DNA from: Colius striatus
Taxonomy: Eukaryota > Chordata > Aves > Coliiformes > Coliidae
Direction: 5' to 3'
Length of the DNA: 64,000 nucleotides
Assembly (NCBI RefSeq): GCF_028858725.1
Contig: NC_084762.1
Span: 6,829,374 to 6,893,373 of the forward strand
Below are positions 54,444-64,000 of this stretch, in pieces. The notes beneath the pieces were generated by a model. That model did no database searches. It was not told where the DNA came from and saw only the letters and a program-made list of their open reading frames with translations. The translations under genes and the position numbers were made by a program. Each line of letters begins with the position of its first letter. Position 1 is the first letter of the stretch.

Positions 54444-55640
54444 GGCGTGCGCGGCTGTATTCGTGGCTTTTTCAGCACAAGACCAGCGCCAGCCTCTGGC
54501 TCACCTGCACCGGGTCCCTCCGGCTCCTGTCCCACCCGCGGGTGGGCTCGGTGAGGGCTCTACAAGTTGGAGTTTGCCACGTGTCAGCCGCGGTTCCGTG
54601 TGAAAGGGGCAGCGGCTGCTGGCCGCTCCGCTTGCAAACCGCCCTCGCAGCGTGGCCCTGATGTCAGCGCGCTAAGCCCGAGCTTCTCAAAGAGATGCTG
54701 AGCGGATTACGGGCCGGGACTCCGCTCACTGCCTCCTCCTCTCCCCACAGCTGCCCTCCCCGCCGTTCTGCCGGGGCTGAGGCAGCCGAGCCCGGCTCCG
54801 GGGAACCCCCGAGCCGCAGCATGCCCCGGCCCGGGGGCGACCGGCCGGCGGGAGAGGGCTGACACAGGCGTGAGGGAGGGAAAGGGGGAACCGAGGGCTC
54901 CCTCTCCCGCCGTCGGTGTGCCCGGGGAAGAGCCGCAGGTCCCGGCGGGGCAGCGCTCGGAGTGCGGGGGCTGCCCCTGAGCCGCCCTCCCCCGGGCAGA
55001 GCCCCGCGGCCGGCGGGGCCCGGGGGCCGCTCGGGGCGGACGGGAGCTGCCGCGGCCCCGGGGCCACCATGGTGCTGCTGTCCGGGCACGGCGAGCAGCT
55101 GGCCGGGGAGCGCGTGTGCCCCGCGCCGGCGGCTAAAAAGGAGCCCGGCGCCGAGGCGGAGAGCGGCCCCGAGCAGGGCGCGGCAGGGGCTGCCGCCGAG
55201 GGGCTGGGCGGGGAGGAGGAAGAGGAAGAGGAGTGCGAGGAGTACGAGGACTTCTCCGAGCTGCCCGACACTTGCAGCATCGCCTCGGACGACTCCTTCT
55301 ACCCTCCGGGAGGGCTGGAGGATGAGGAGGAGGATCGCTGGTCCCTGGAGCAGGACGATAGAGACAGCCCGGAGGCTCTCAGCTTCTTCCGAGCCTGCTG
55401 TACCAACAACGCCGTCGTGCTCAAGGCGCTCATCCGTCAAGGGCCCGAGGAGGAGGAGGTGCGGGAGACCGACCGCAACAGCCGGGTGAGCATCCCGCGC
55501 CGCGTCCCCGGGGAGCACAGCCCGTGCGGGTTGGGTGACACGGCTCTCACTGAAAGGGTGCTGGTCCGCAGTCCCGCGGGGCACGGGACCCCCAGCGGTG
55601 GGGATGAAAGAAGGGCGTGAGGTTTCGCCGTCCTGAGACG
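54444..55640 (+). promoter_or_regulatory. ANKRD33B: CpG island, ANKRD33B promoter
   Basis: A 1.2-kb CpG-dense block around the first coding exon. Visible motifs upstream of the ATG are E-box CACGTG at 54578-54583, CRE-like TGATGTCA at 54659-54666 and OTX/CRX-type core GGATTA at 54704-54709. No TATA box. The - strand frame 54664-55746 (360 codons) is an artefact of GC richness. Confidence 0.8.
55069..55485 (+). CDS. ANKRD33B: ANKRD33B first coding exon (ankyrin repeat domain 33B)
   Basis: N-terminal exon of ANKRD33B, a poorly characterised ankyrin-repeat protein. Its paralogue ANKRD33 (PANKY) is a photoreceptor cofactor that represses CRX. ATG at 55069 sits in an ideal Kozak context (GCCACCATGG). 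The exon codes 139 aa in phase 0 and ends CGG|GTGAGC. From the N-terminus: MVLLSGHGEQ, a low-complexity Ala/Gly/Glu stretch, an acidic run (about 47-62), and the block YEDFSELPDTCSIASDDSFYP (about 59-79), which matches human. Another acidic segment follows, and the first ankyrin helices start near residue 104 (LSFFRACCTNNAVVLKALIR), ending RETDRNSR. Human continues TGLIVACYHG in the next exon. I did not find that sequence in the remaining 8.5 kb, so the gene is cut by the window edge. Confidence 0.92.
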
Positions 55641-55834
55641 AGAGTTGTCGTGTTTGGCAAAGGAAAGGTCCGGTTTCTGGGGACAGAGAAAGGTCGGGAT
55701 TCCAGTTTTCCCGCCGCCAGTTTCTAGTCGTGTCTCGCTTTCCCACGGTTTATTTAGGACAGTGGCATCTCTGGCAACGCGTTCGGCAGGGCTAAACCTT
55801 CCTCTTTACTCTGCAGCCCATCCCCGGCAGTGTT

Positions 55835-56792
55835 TTTCCACCTGCGGGATCTGAAGCGCTGATTAGTTTGTTTTCTTTGTTGGGGGACTTTCCTTGTGTC
55901 TCAGGTGTACGTACTCGTAGGATTTTTCCTACAAAAATCTTTTCTTTCTCCGAAAAGGACTGGTTTCAATACACGTCTGATTTACTCTACGTTTCTGTAA
56001 AAGGTACGAATACAAACACGTTGTATTAACAGCTCTGAGAGGGCAGCGATCTCCAGCTTCACACTTGCCACCTGCAGCTTTTGAGCCACTGATTAGTTTG
56101 GTTTATTCGGTTTGTTTCTTTAGCTCCTCCCAAATGATCAGCTTGCTCCCAGCTCCTAGAATGCCAAGCGGGGCTCAGGGTATTCCTGTGCTAAAATCAG
56201 ACTTTTCAGAGTTCTCCTGGTGTTTTCTTTGCTGCTAGGGAAGTATTTTTGCTCTATTTTTTGGTCCACGGTTCAGTTTTTGCATGTTGCTGTAGTTAAT
56301 TGCAGGGTCTACTTTAGTAAATCAGAAGTAAATACTTTACTAAATCAGAAGGTGAAAACTTGGGGGAGATTTCCCGAGTAATGTGTTTGAACATGTTTGA
56401 ACAATATTGGAGATTAGTAACAGCAATTCCTCTCACTACTATTACTACAATTTAGATGAAAACCAAGACATTTTTACTTGTAGTTTGCAATAATCACTCT
56501 CAAAAAACTTTTCTGTGACAAGAATGTTCTGAAAGGGAACCAATAATTGAGCAAGTGACTTGCACATTTTGACAACAGAAATGGTCTTTCCATCAATCCT
56601 TGGTGTTTGGAGAGAGGCTTTTCTTGTGTCTGAGGTGTATGTACTTGTAGGACTTTCCCCTACAATTATCTTTTCTTTCCCCCCCACAAAGGATTGGTTT
56701 TAATACAGATTTTTAGTGATCTGATCTACTGTACGTTTCTGCAAAAGGTACAAATACAGAAGGTTGTATTAACACATCTGAGGGGGCAGCAA
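55835..56792 (+). repeat. Diverged local direct duplication
   Basis: A segment of about 170 bp at 55881-56050 (CTTGTGTCTCAGGTGTACGT ... GTACGAATACAAACACGTTG) recurs at 56601-56792 (CTTGTGTCTGAGGTGTATGT ... GTACAAATACAGAAGGTTGT). A neighbouring block of about 50 bp with CACCTGC...CTGATTAGTTTG occurs at 55835-55880 and again at 56060-56120. The order B-A-B-(480 bp)-A suggests a tandem duplication later split by extra sequence. Confidence 0.88.
56310..56351. repeat. Short near-perfect direct repeat
   Basis: TACTTTAGTAAATCAGAAG is followed at once by TACTTTACTAAATCAGAAG, one difference in 19 bases. Confidence 0.85.
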
Positions 56793-57495
56793 CCTATGGC
56801 ATGGCAGTGGGAATGAGAAGCAGAGGGTAAAAAGGTTTTAAATCAACTTTTCTGTCCTGGGCAACATAACTCTGAGTTGGTAAGATGTGAGATCCAAGGA
56901 TGTGTTACAGGAGATTTTGAAGATATTGCAGATACATCTATTCTATCAGATCTGGGCTTCATTAAAGATGTGGAAGACAGGAGCCCAGTTTCTCCCTCCA
57001 CACGAGGGAATATAAACCCTCACTAAGTGCCCTAATCACAGTGATACAGAACAGGACTCTAACTTTGACAGATGTGAATGGGATGGGAGCAACTTTTCTG
57101 CTAGGAAGCTGAAATGTCAGGTGTGACTGCAGTCCCAGTGTCCCCACAGTGAACATCAGGGCAAATTCATCATGTTTTGCAATAGAAAAGCACCTTTTTT
57201 CTTCAGGGAATTTTTTTACCCTGCAAAAGGGAAGTTTCACTCAGGTCTTTTATTGCCCTTTCTGTGGAATTTGTGCAGCTCTTGAGTTTGTATGTCACAG
57301 AAAGTCATTGCACATTACTCATAAACAAAACTTAGTTTTGCTGCCAAAACCTTAAGTGAATGAATTACACACGTCACTTGTGCTAACAAGATTTGTCACT
57401 TGAACTCTGACTGTTAGCTTTTCAGCATGTTCTTTCATCAGGATACCATTTGTTTACCAAGCTATCTGGCATGCATTTATTGCAAAGCATCTTTT

Positions 57496-57660
57496 CTCTC
57501 TTTCTCCCCCCTCTCTTTCTCCCCCCTCTCTTTCTCCCCCCTCTCTTTCTCCCCCCTCTCTTTCTCCCCCCTCTCTTTCTCCCCCCTCTCTTTCTCCCCC
57601 CTCTCTTTCTCCCCCCTCTCTTTCTCCCCCCTCTCTTTCTCCCCCCTTTCCCTTTCTCCC
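57496..57660. repeat. 15-bp polypyrimidine tandem array
   Basis: Ten identical copies of CTCTCTTTCTCCCCC (57496-57645) plus degenerate flanks. Every base on the + strand is C or T, so the duplex is pure polypurine/polypyrimidine with near mirror symmetry, able to form triplex (H-DNA). The Ser-Phe-Ser-Pro-Leu repeat frames across it are artefacts. Confidence 0.97.
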
Positions 57661-58952
57661 TTCTTTCTTCACTGTAAATAAGTAACAGGGATCATGTTTC
57701 TTTTCTGTGAGTCAGGAAAAAGAAGAAAAACTGGCTTTTTGAGAAGTGGGGTGGTGAAGGGAGAGCTATCCAACAGAGTATGTTAACTGTTCTCACAACC
57801 CTGATCTGATAACCTCTGTTAAGAATGTACAGTACAGTTTCCTTTTCACTATTTAAAACTGGGTTCTTTTCAAAACAAACTTGTCATGGAATAGACAAGT
57901 TATGGTAGGAAGACAATACAAGTTTGAATTCTGCAAGTAATTAAGCTCAACTCACAAAACACAGCGTGAAGGAGAATTTTCTAATGGCTAAGTTCTTTCA
58001 AGGAATCTGGGTACAAACAGTCAGAATTTTGCCATTGCTTTGGTTTAAAATGTTTATCTTATCCCTAAAGTGTAGGGATTTAAGATTAGTAAGGAAGTAT
58101 TTCCAAAAGTGCTGGGATGCAGAGCATCCTTTGTATCAAAATGCATCCACTCTGTCTTTGGAGTCTATTTGCCAAAGCTGGATAGTGACTTTTCGTGGGG
58201 TTTCCGCTCTGTTCCTGAGCTGCAGAAGCTCCTGCCAGGCACAGGTTTTCATTAAATTCACCTTCCTGCAGTAAACCAGACTCCACAACATCTGATTTAT
58301 TAGTCACCACATGTAGCCTGAAGACCAGTACCTTCCCTGTCTTGTTTTCATTACTGTCAAGACAGCAACAGTTTATACATCATTGTCTGCATCGGATCCC
58401 CAAAGGGTCGATCCCTGCATCTTCTGTTGCGCTGCTGTCTGTAGCCAGAGTCCCAAAAGACTGGCCTGGTACTGCTCATTTCCTCCCCTTGCCAAATGTA
58501 ATGCTGAAAGGTTTGAAAAAGAACTATGACAGCATAGAACATACTAATTGTAGGTCACGCAGCCTCTCGTCCATTGACGTTGATGTATTTACTCCCCTCA
58601 CGCTGGCAGGAAAGAAGGATTTGCAAATACATATGAGCAAATAAAATCGTGGCTCTGGTGAAATCTCCTGATCTGATTCAGACCAGAGAGTGTCATCTGG
58701 ATAACAATGCTGCTTTTCACCCCGTAATGATGATGGGGGGACTGGTTTTGCCTCCTCACTAGCCCCACTTCCACGCTCGCAGATATCTGCATCTCATAAG
58801 TTGAATGTTGCTTAATACTAAATCTTGCCTGGTGACCAGGTTTATAAATACACTCAGAAAGACAGAGTTTCAAAGTCTGGTGTTACTTAACTGTGAATGC
58901 AGGCAAATTTAGAAATTTGCCATGACAATAGAGAAGGCAATAAGGGATGGGG

Positions 58953-58968
58953 GAGAGAGAGAGAGAGA
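58953..58968. repeat. (GA)n microsatellite
   Basis: Eight GA units. Confidence 0.85.
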
Positions 58969-61900
58969 AAAGAAGGCAAAGAACATTCCCTTGCCAGATT
59001 GAAAATAATCACTGCAGTTCATCCTCAGGAAGGTTTGGTGCAAATCATCCATGTGGTATAGTCTGGTGGTACAGCAGGTATTCTGTAAGTCCATATTTTA
59101 GAGTTGGCAGAAGTGTGAGACTCTTCTGCTGCAGTCTTTCAGCTTTTATTTATGTCATTGTTCAATGAGTCTTTTGTCATGTCCCACAGATAACTAGGAA
59201 GTAAGTTCATTATTATATAGTGGGGATAGTATATTTATGATCTTCGTTTTGCCCCCTTTAAAAGGTGGAAAGCCAAAATAAAGTATATGGATCAACTTCC
59301 AAGCTCTTCTCCTTTCAGAAAATATTCCTAAATCCACAGATGAGTGTTTTTTCCCCATTAATGCATTACCCAGGATGCTGTGTCTGGAGTAAGTTTTCCT
59401 TTGAGATACAATAGTTCTGCAGCTCCACCACCAAGTGGGCCTGGATTTGTTTGTTCCTGTCTCCTTTTTCTGCTGAAGGAAGAAAACAGGGGCTTGAATC
59501 CTGTTTTGTTCCTCTTGATCTAAATTGCTTTTGATTTCCCCTCTGATGCATAGTTCTGTGGAGGGACAATGATGCATCAAAAGCCTGGAAGTTGCTTTTA
59601 CTGAATAAACAAAAATAAAGCAGTGATGTCTTGGCCAGAAACCTAGCTGAAAAGTTTAGAAGGTTGTGCCAACCATGGAATTAAGCCCAGAGAAGCAGAA
59701 AGAGGAGAGAAGCTTCCTGGGGGGTGGTTCATATCATAGTGTAGTGCATAAATTTGGAAGGTGATTTTCGTACTCTCCTCAGCAGAGGGGAGTCATTTTC
59801 TCCAGAGGATGATTCAAGCATCTATGTTATGCTTATGCTTTAACTGCTGTCCCACCTCACTCTGCCAAAAAGCATTCATCTGTTGGCTTTTGAGTTTGCA
59901 GAGACTGGGCACATGAGACTTATGGTGTGGGCACAAGAAATACCTCCTGAAGTGAACATGCTGTGTTGCAGGGCATCAGGAAGCAACCCCCTGAATAGAG
60001 ACATTTCTCTGAATGCAGCCCAGGCTGCAGGAGGGTGTTTTGGAATAGTATCACTCACCTAATCTCCTTATTGGACCCATGAAGGGCAACTGAAGCATCA
60101 GCCACGTCACGCTGGTCTCCCTGCCCTGTGCTGCAGGCTGCTGCTCAGCAAGGCAAAGCAGCCCGTGGGCTCTGCTGCCTCAGTGAGACTCTGTCAGGCA
60201 GCTCAGCTAGTTTAGGGAGCACTACCCTTCAGAGCTTTTCACAGAGAGATGCACAGTGAGTCCTTCACAGAGTTGACACCCAAATGTGTCTTTGCCAAAG
60301 GGCCGTGCCCCTAAAATCATGCCGGGAGAAGGACAGGGAGCCAGTGGTTCAGTTCCCACCTCCCAGGTAAGGGAACATTGTACTGGATAGTGCTTTTCTG
60401 GAAAGCCACATGTCACACAAAGTGACAGAGCTTGTGTAACATTCCATTCACCTCTTTTTATTATTTTTGTTATCTTCACAAGGCTAACTTGTAAAAATAC
60501 CAAATGAGGAGTGCAGCATTGTGTGGTGGGGGATAAAGCTCTCGCGGTCACGTATTGCCTGTCAGTTGTCACGGCACACAGCAAGAGTCATGAGAAAGGA
60601 CTGGAAGAATGTTGCCTGCTACAGTGCTGGGAACTTTTTTCCTCATTTTCATAGACAATTTCAGTTCCCTCACCTTCTCTCATAGAAGGTATTCTCATGG
60701 GAGGGATTGGATTGAAACTTAACATCATGACACCAAGCCATGAAAGGGAATTTTTTTAGGGTGGAAATAGTCTCAAAAAGACCCAAATGACAAAAGTAAT
60801 CTAGTTTAAATCCTTCAAAAAAAGTTCAGAAATACCCAAATGCTCTAACAAAAAGTCCCTGGGAGTATGTATGTGTTTGTATGTGTTTAAAGAGGAAGTG
60901 AATGACTAAAGGCAAGGAGTAGGAGCTGTCAAAATAGAAGCTGCTTAAAACAAACTGGGACCTCTTCAAACACTGTGATCACAACTCAGTTATGCAGTTA
61001 ACAGGTAGTAAGATAAAAATTGTACTTAGTGTCAAAAGCAGCCTTAGGTAATGGATGTAACTCTTCCTGGAATGGATAGATCAGGATTTGAAGACCTCAT
61101 CGATACATAAAAGCTGTACAGGTTTAATCTAGTCTCAAGTGATGCAGCTTTTAGAGAAACCAGGTGAGGAGTAGTTTCCTTAATGAATTTTGACAAATTG
61201 CTTACTGCAAAGCATATGGAACAGGAGGGATGTTTTTAGCCTGATGGTAGCCCAGAAGTAAAGGTCAGAGCAATCTTGTGTTCCAGTTTAAGCAGTGTTT
61301 CACCATTAGTATATTCAATCAAGAACGTGGACTTGCCAGAGCTCCTCAGAAATGCAGGGATGATCCTGCTTACCCAGCTGAGCACAGGTTGACTCCAGAT
61401 GTAATAAACCATAGCTACATTTAAAATCTAATGATAGTCTAAGAAGACTGGTTGCCTGGGACATGTCATCCACAATTATGACAGATCTACAATGGTGTCT
61501 GTAATAGAATGTGTCTGTAAGACAGGTAAGAAACGTGACCTTGGGATGCCATGGTGCGTTTCCCCAGGAGGATCTTTGAGGTTTGTTTCCCACTGCACAA
61601 AGTGGCACTGCTAATTCCTTCATCCCATTAGGAAATGAAAATTACATTCTCATGGAGAAATTAATCAAGAAGGAATATTGGCACTAATTTTCTCCCATAA
61701 AGGTTACTAAGATCCTTTCCCTGAAATGTTATTGAGGCATAAAATGCTCTCCAAACACCAAGATTTAGATAAAATTGAGTTTCTTGAAGCTTTTAAAAGG
61801 GTTACTTGGGAGTAATGCATAGGTATTGTAAACAGCTTTCAACAGAAGATCCTTTTGGTGTTGAAGCTGCAAAAAAAAATGAGAGTAGGTCTAAAAGAAC

Positions 61901-63854
61901 TTCAGAGGGGGAGTTTCAGCAAAGTCCATGAAGAGCAATTTTCTTTACAAAAGTCAGGTTTAAATCCTGGAATATAGCAAGTGGAAAAGGACAGTGACAT
62001 TGCTCTCCTCCTTGCTTCTGCATGGCAGTCTTCAATCTTACCATAAGATATAAGAAAACTCTAGAAGCATCCTAGAATACAAAAAAGGAACTTTTCAGAA
62101 CCTTTTTGCTGTCTGTCCCAACAATCTTCTATCTTCATTCTAAAAATGAGCAATTTTTAATATTTCCTTCCTGGTTCTGCTTTGCCTCCCTTCCACTGCA
62201 CCAAGCACAACGCTTGGAGCTCAAAAGCTGTTTTGGATAAATAGAAAAGGGGTGGTTTTAGGAGCCTCACATCTGGGATATGGACAGCACATGGCTTTTT
62301 CAAATTGAGAAGCAGAAGTTAAGAAGCAGAGGGTATCTTCTGTTAGTACAACAATATACAGAGGTTCACAATCCCAAAAGCCTCCAGATGCTGTTCTTGC
62401 TGCTTTAGGTTTTCCATGCTGTGTCTATATATTCATTAGAAGATCTTGTCTTTGTAAGCTTTTAAGTTCAAAGTGTCCCAACTAGCACCATTTGAAAGGA
62501 CGAGTGATGTTTCCTGCTATGTTATGGTTTTGGAAATCATTAAACATCTTGAACCTAAGACTGTTATAATACCTGTTTGCAAATGCCATTTCAGATATGA
62601 TGAGACAGTTTCAGGCAGGATTACAGAGCTAATATGATGCTCCAGTTTTTCCCAAAGTGATAGTTTTGTCATTCATTTCAGGACCTTTTCCACTTCTCAT
62701 CGTTTGCTTATAGAAACCATTCTGTTCTGTGTATCTTTGTAGCAATTAGGATAAAAAGCACATCTCTTGCTAATGATTTTTCTGCATGTTCTGCCTGTGG
62801 CTGCTCTGTGGAACTGGGTTTAAGTTTAGTGACTGAGGTACAGTTGAACAAATGCCACTGACTAAATACTGCTGGTGGATTTTTATTTCAACTGAAAACA
62901 AAATGTGATGTGAAAGCATCCCACGGGCTTTACTGGAGATGGGAGTTCACCTTTAATGTTTTCACAAGTGAAGTTTCTCTCCCTTTTCAATTGTTTAAGA
63001 TGTTATGTCATATAGGTTTGAATTTACCCATTTCTAAGGGTTCTTTCATCACAAACAAAAATGAAAGCCCTACAGCCTGGGCTAAATAGAATCCTATGGC
63101 ATACCCAGTGCGTCACAACAAGAAATAATTAAGTAGTGTAGGAAGAGGAGGGCTGTCACAGAGGTTGTAGTGGCACATCTGGCAGCAAATTAGCCATTCA
63201 AATGGTAAACCCCACAGTGTGGAAACAGTTCCTGTTTTCCAAATGTATTATTTTCTTTTCTGTCTGTTAAATTCCACGGGGAGCAATTTGGAAGCAAGCT
63301 GATGCAAAACAGGAACGACTCAGGGCTGGCCTTGTGTTGCGTCACATTTTGGAGTGTGTATAACAACTTGAGCCTGATTCTGTAACACTCCCTCACAAAT
63401 ATAAGGGGTTTTTTTAGTCTTTTGACTCTTTACTTAGTATGTGATAAGTCCAATCTATGGGACAGCCTGTGTGTAGACAGAGTGACTGCTGACAATAAGA
63501 GGTGCTGCCAGCAGCCGCCACAGCTCAGAATTGGGCCCTCGGGAAGTTTTGTCTGTTAACTGCTGTAGAAGTGAGCTTATGTGTAAGCCATTGTTATAAC
63601 TTTTCTGAAGCAGTAAAGCATCAGATAACATATTAAATACTTTCATAAAAGCAGCTTTTCAGGAGGCATTTGGCTTTATTTTTCCTTTATTTTCTTTGAA
63701 AGCCTAGGCATCTTGCTATTTGTAGCTCATATGAAAAACCTCTTCACCATTTGATTGAGAAACTAGCCATGTACTCATAGGAATTGCTTTAGGTGTGGAT
63801 GAAAGGAAAGGGAAGGCTGTTTTTGGAAGGTGGCAGGGTATTTCTGTGTACCTG

Positions 63855-63950
63855 GAGATATCACATGGGTTTGAAAAGGCTTGGTAGTGTGAGGTGAGTG
63901 GTTGGACTCGATGGTCTTGAGGGTCTTTTCCAACCATGATGACTCTAAGA
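63855..63950 (+). mobile_element. CR1 3'-tail fragment
   Basis: GGCTTGGTAGTGTGAGGTGA, GTGGTTGGACTCGATGGTCT and TCTTTTCCAACCATGATGAC: a + strand CR1 3' end in the ANKRD33B intron. Confidence 0.88.
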
Positions 63951-64000
63951 CTGAGCAGAATTTTCAGCTCAGGTCCATAAAGGAGTTCATTTAAAATATT

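Larger units (their letters stand above)
55486..64000 (+). other. ANKRD33B: ANKRD33B intron 1 (partial)
   Basis: At least 8.5 kb of intron. It holds a local duplication (55835-56050 against 56060-56130 and 56601-56792), a 15-bp polypyrimidine array (57496-57660), a (GA)n run (58953-58968) and a CR1 tail (63855-63950). Strong donor-like CAG|GTAAG sites at 60366 and 61525 have no convincing partner exon. No other gene seen. Confidence 0.7.

Noticed and set aside
54664-55746. 360-codon - strand frame
   Set aside because: Antisense shadow of the GC-rich ANKRD33B exon 1 and its CpG island. The + strand frame matches a known protein with an ideal Kozak start and donor.
57496-57645. Possible CRISPR-like array
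   Set aside because: Unit of 15 bp with no spacers, in a vertebrate intron. A plain tandem repeat.
57427-57681. Repetitive Ser-Phe-Ser-Pro-Leu protein
   Set aside because: Translation of a 15-bp simple tandem array, open in several frames.

Overview
This window is vertebrate nuclear DNA, almost certainly from a bird. The sequence shows small exons with GT-AG introns, CpG-island promoters, and about sixteen CR1 retroposon fragments on both strands. Most CR1 pieces are 5'-truncated 3' ends with the avian-type tail (runs like GGTTGGACT...CCTTCCAACC...TTCTATGATTCT). No CRISPR, operon, plasmid or prophage structure is present. I cannot tell the species.

Layout, left to right. (1) 1-~4.6 kb: 3' end of MARCHF6 on the + strand: part of its last intron, the last coding exon (1918-2008) and a long AT-rich 3' UTR. 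(2) ~8.75-16.76 kb: ROPN1L, + strand. It has a CpG-island promoter with RFX/X-box-like half-sites, a probable non-coding first exon, and five coding exons that join in phase to give 218 aa. (3) ~17.5-26.5 kb: SNRNP48 (U11/U12 snRNP 48K) on the - strand, tail-to-tail with ROPN1L. Eight exons join in phase to give 291 aa. Its first intron is almost entirely a C-rich minisatellite. (4) ~26.9-54.4 kb: a 27-kb gene desert with CR1 copies, one good-looking unassigned exon candidate (44878-45119) and a few long reading frames without support. (5) ~54.44-64.0 kb: ANKRD33B, + strand: CpG-island promoter, first coding exon (55069-55485), then at least 8.5 kb of intron 1 running off the window.

MARCHF6-ROPN1L-ANKRD33B is, from memory, the gene order at human 5p15.2. 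SNRNP48 belongs in mammals to a different block (human 6p24, near DSP and BMP6). Its presence here, with introns and an intact frame but a short, unrelated N-terminus, is the most notable gene-level observation. The genes are not a functional cluster: MARCHF6 is an ER ubiquitin ligase, ROPN1L a sperm/ciliary AKAP-binding protein, SNRNP48 a minor-spliceosome subunit and ANKRD33B an ankyrin-repeat protein of unclear role.

Other items for a second look: U12-type 5' splice-site-like sequences in SNRNP48 intron 4 (the intron where the vertebrate gene is known to carry a U11-binding regulatory element), a cryptic exon in the same intron, a diverged local duplication at the ANKRD33B CpG-island shore, a 15-bp polypyrimidine array, and a 215-codon reading frame in the desert. 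I found no clear evidence of a wholly new system.
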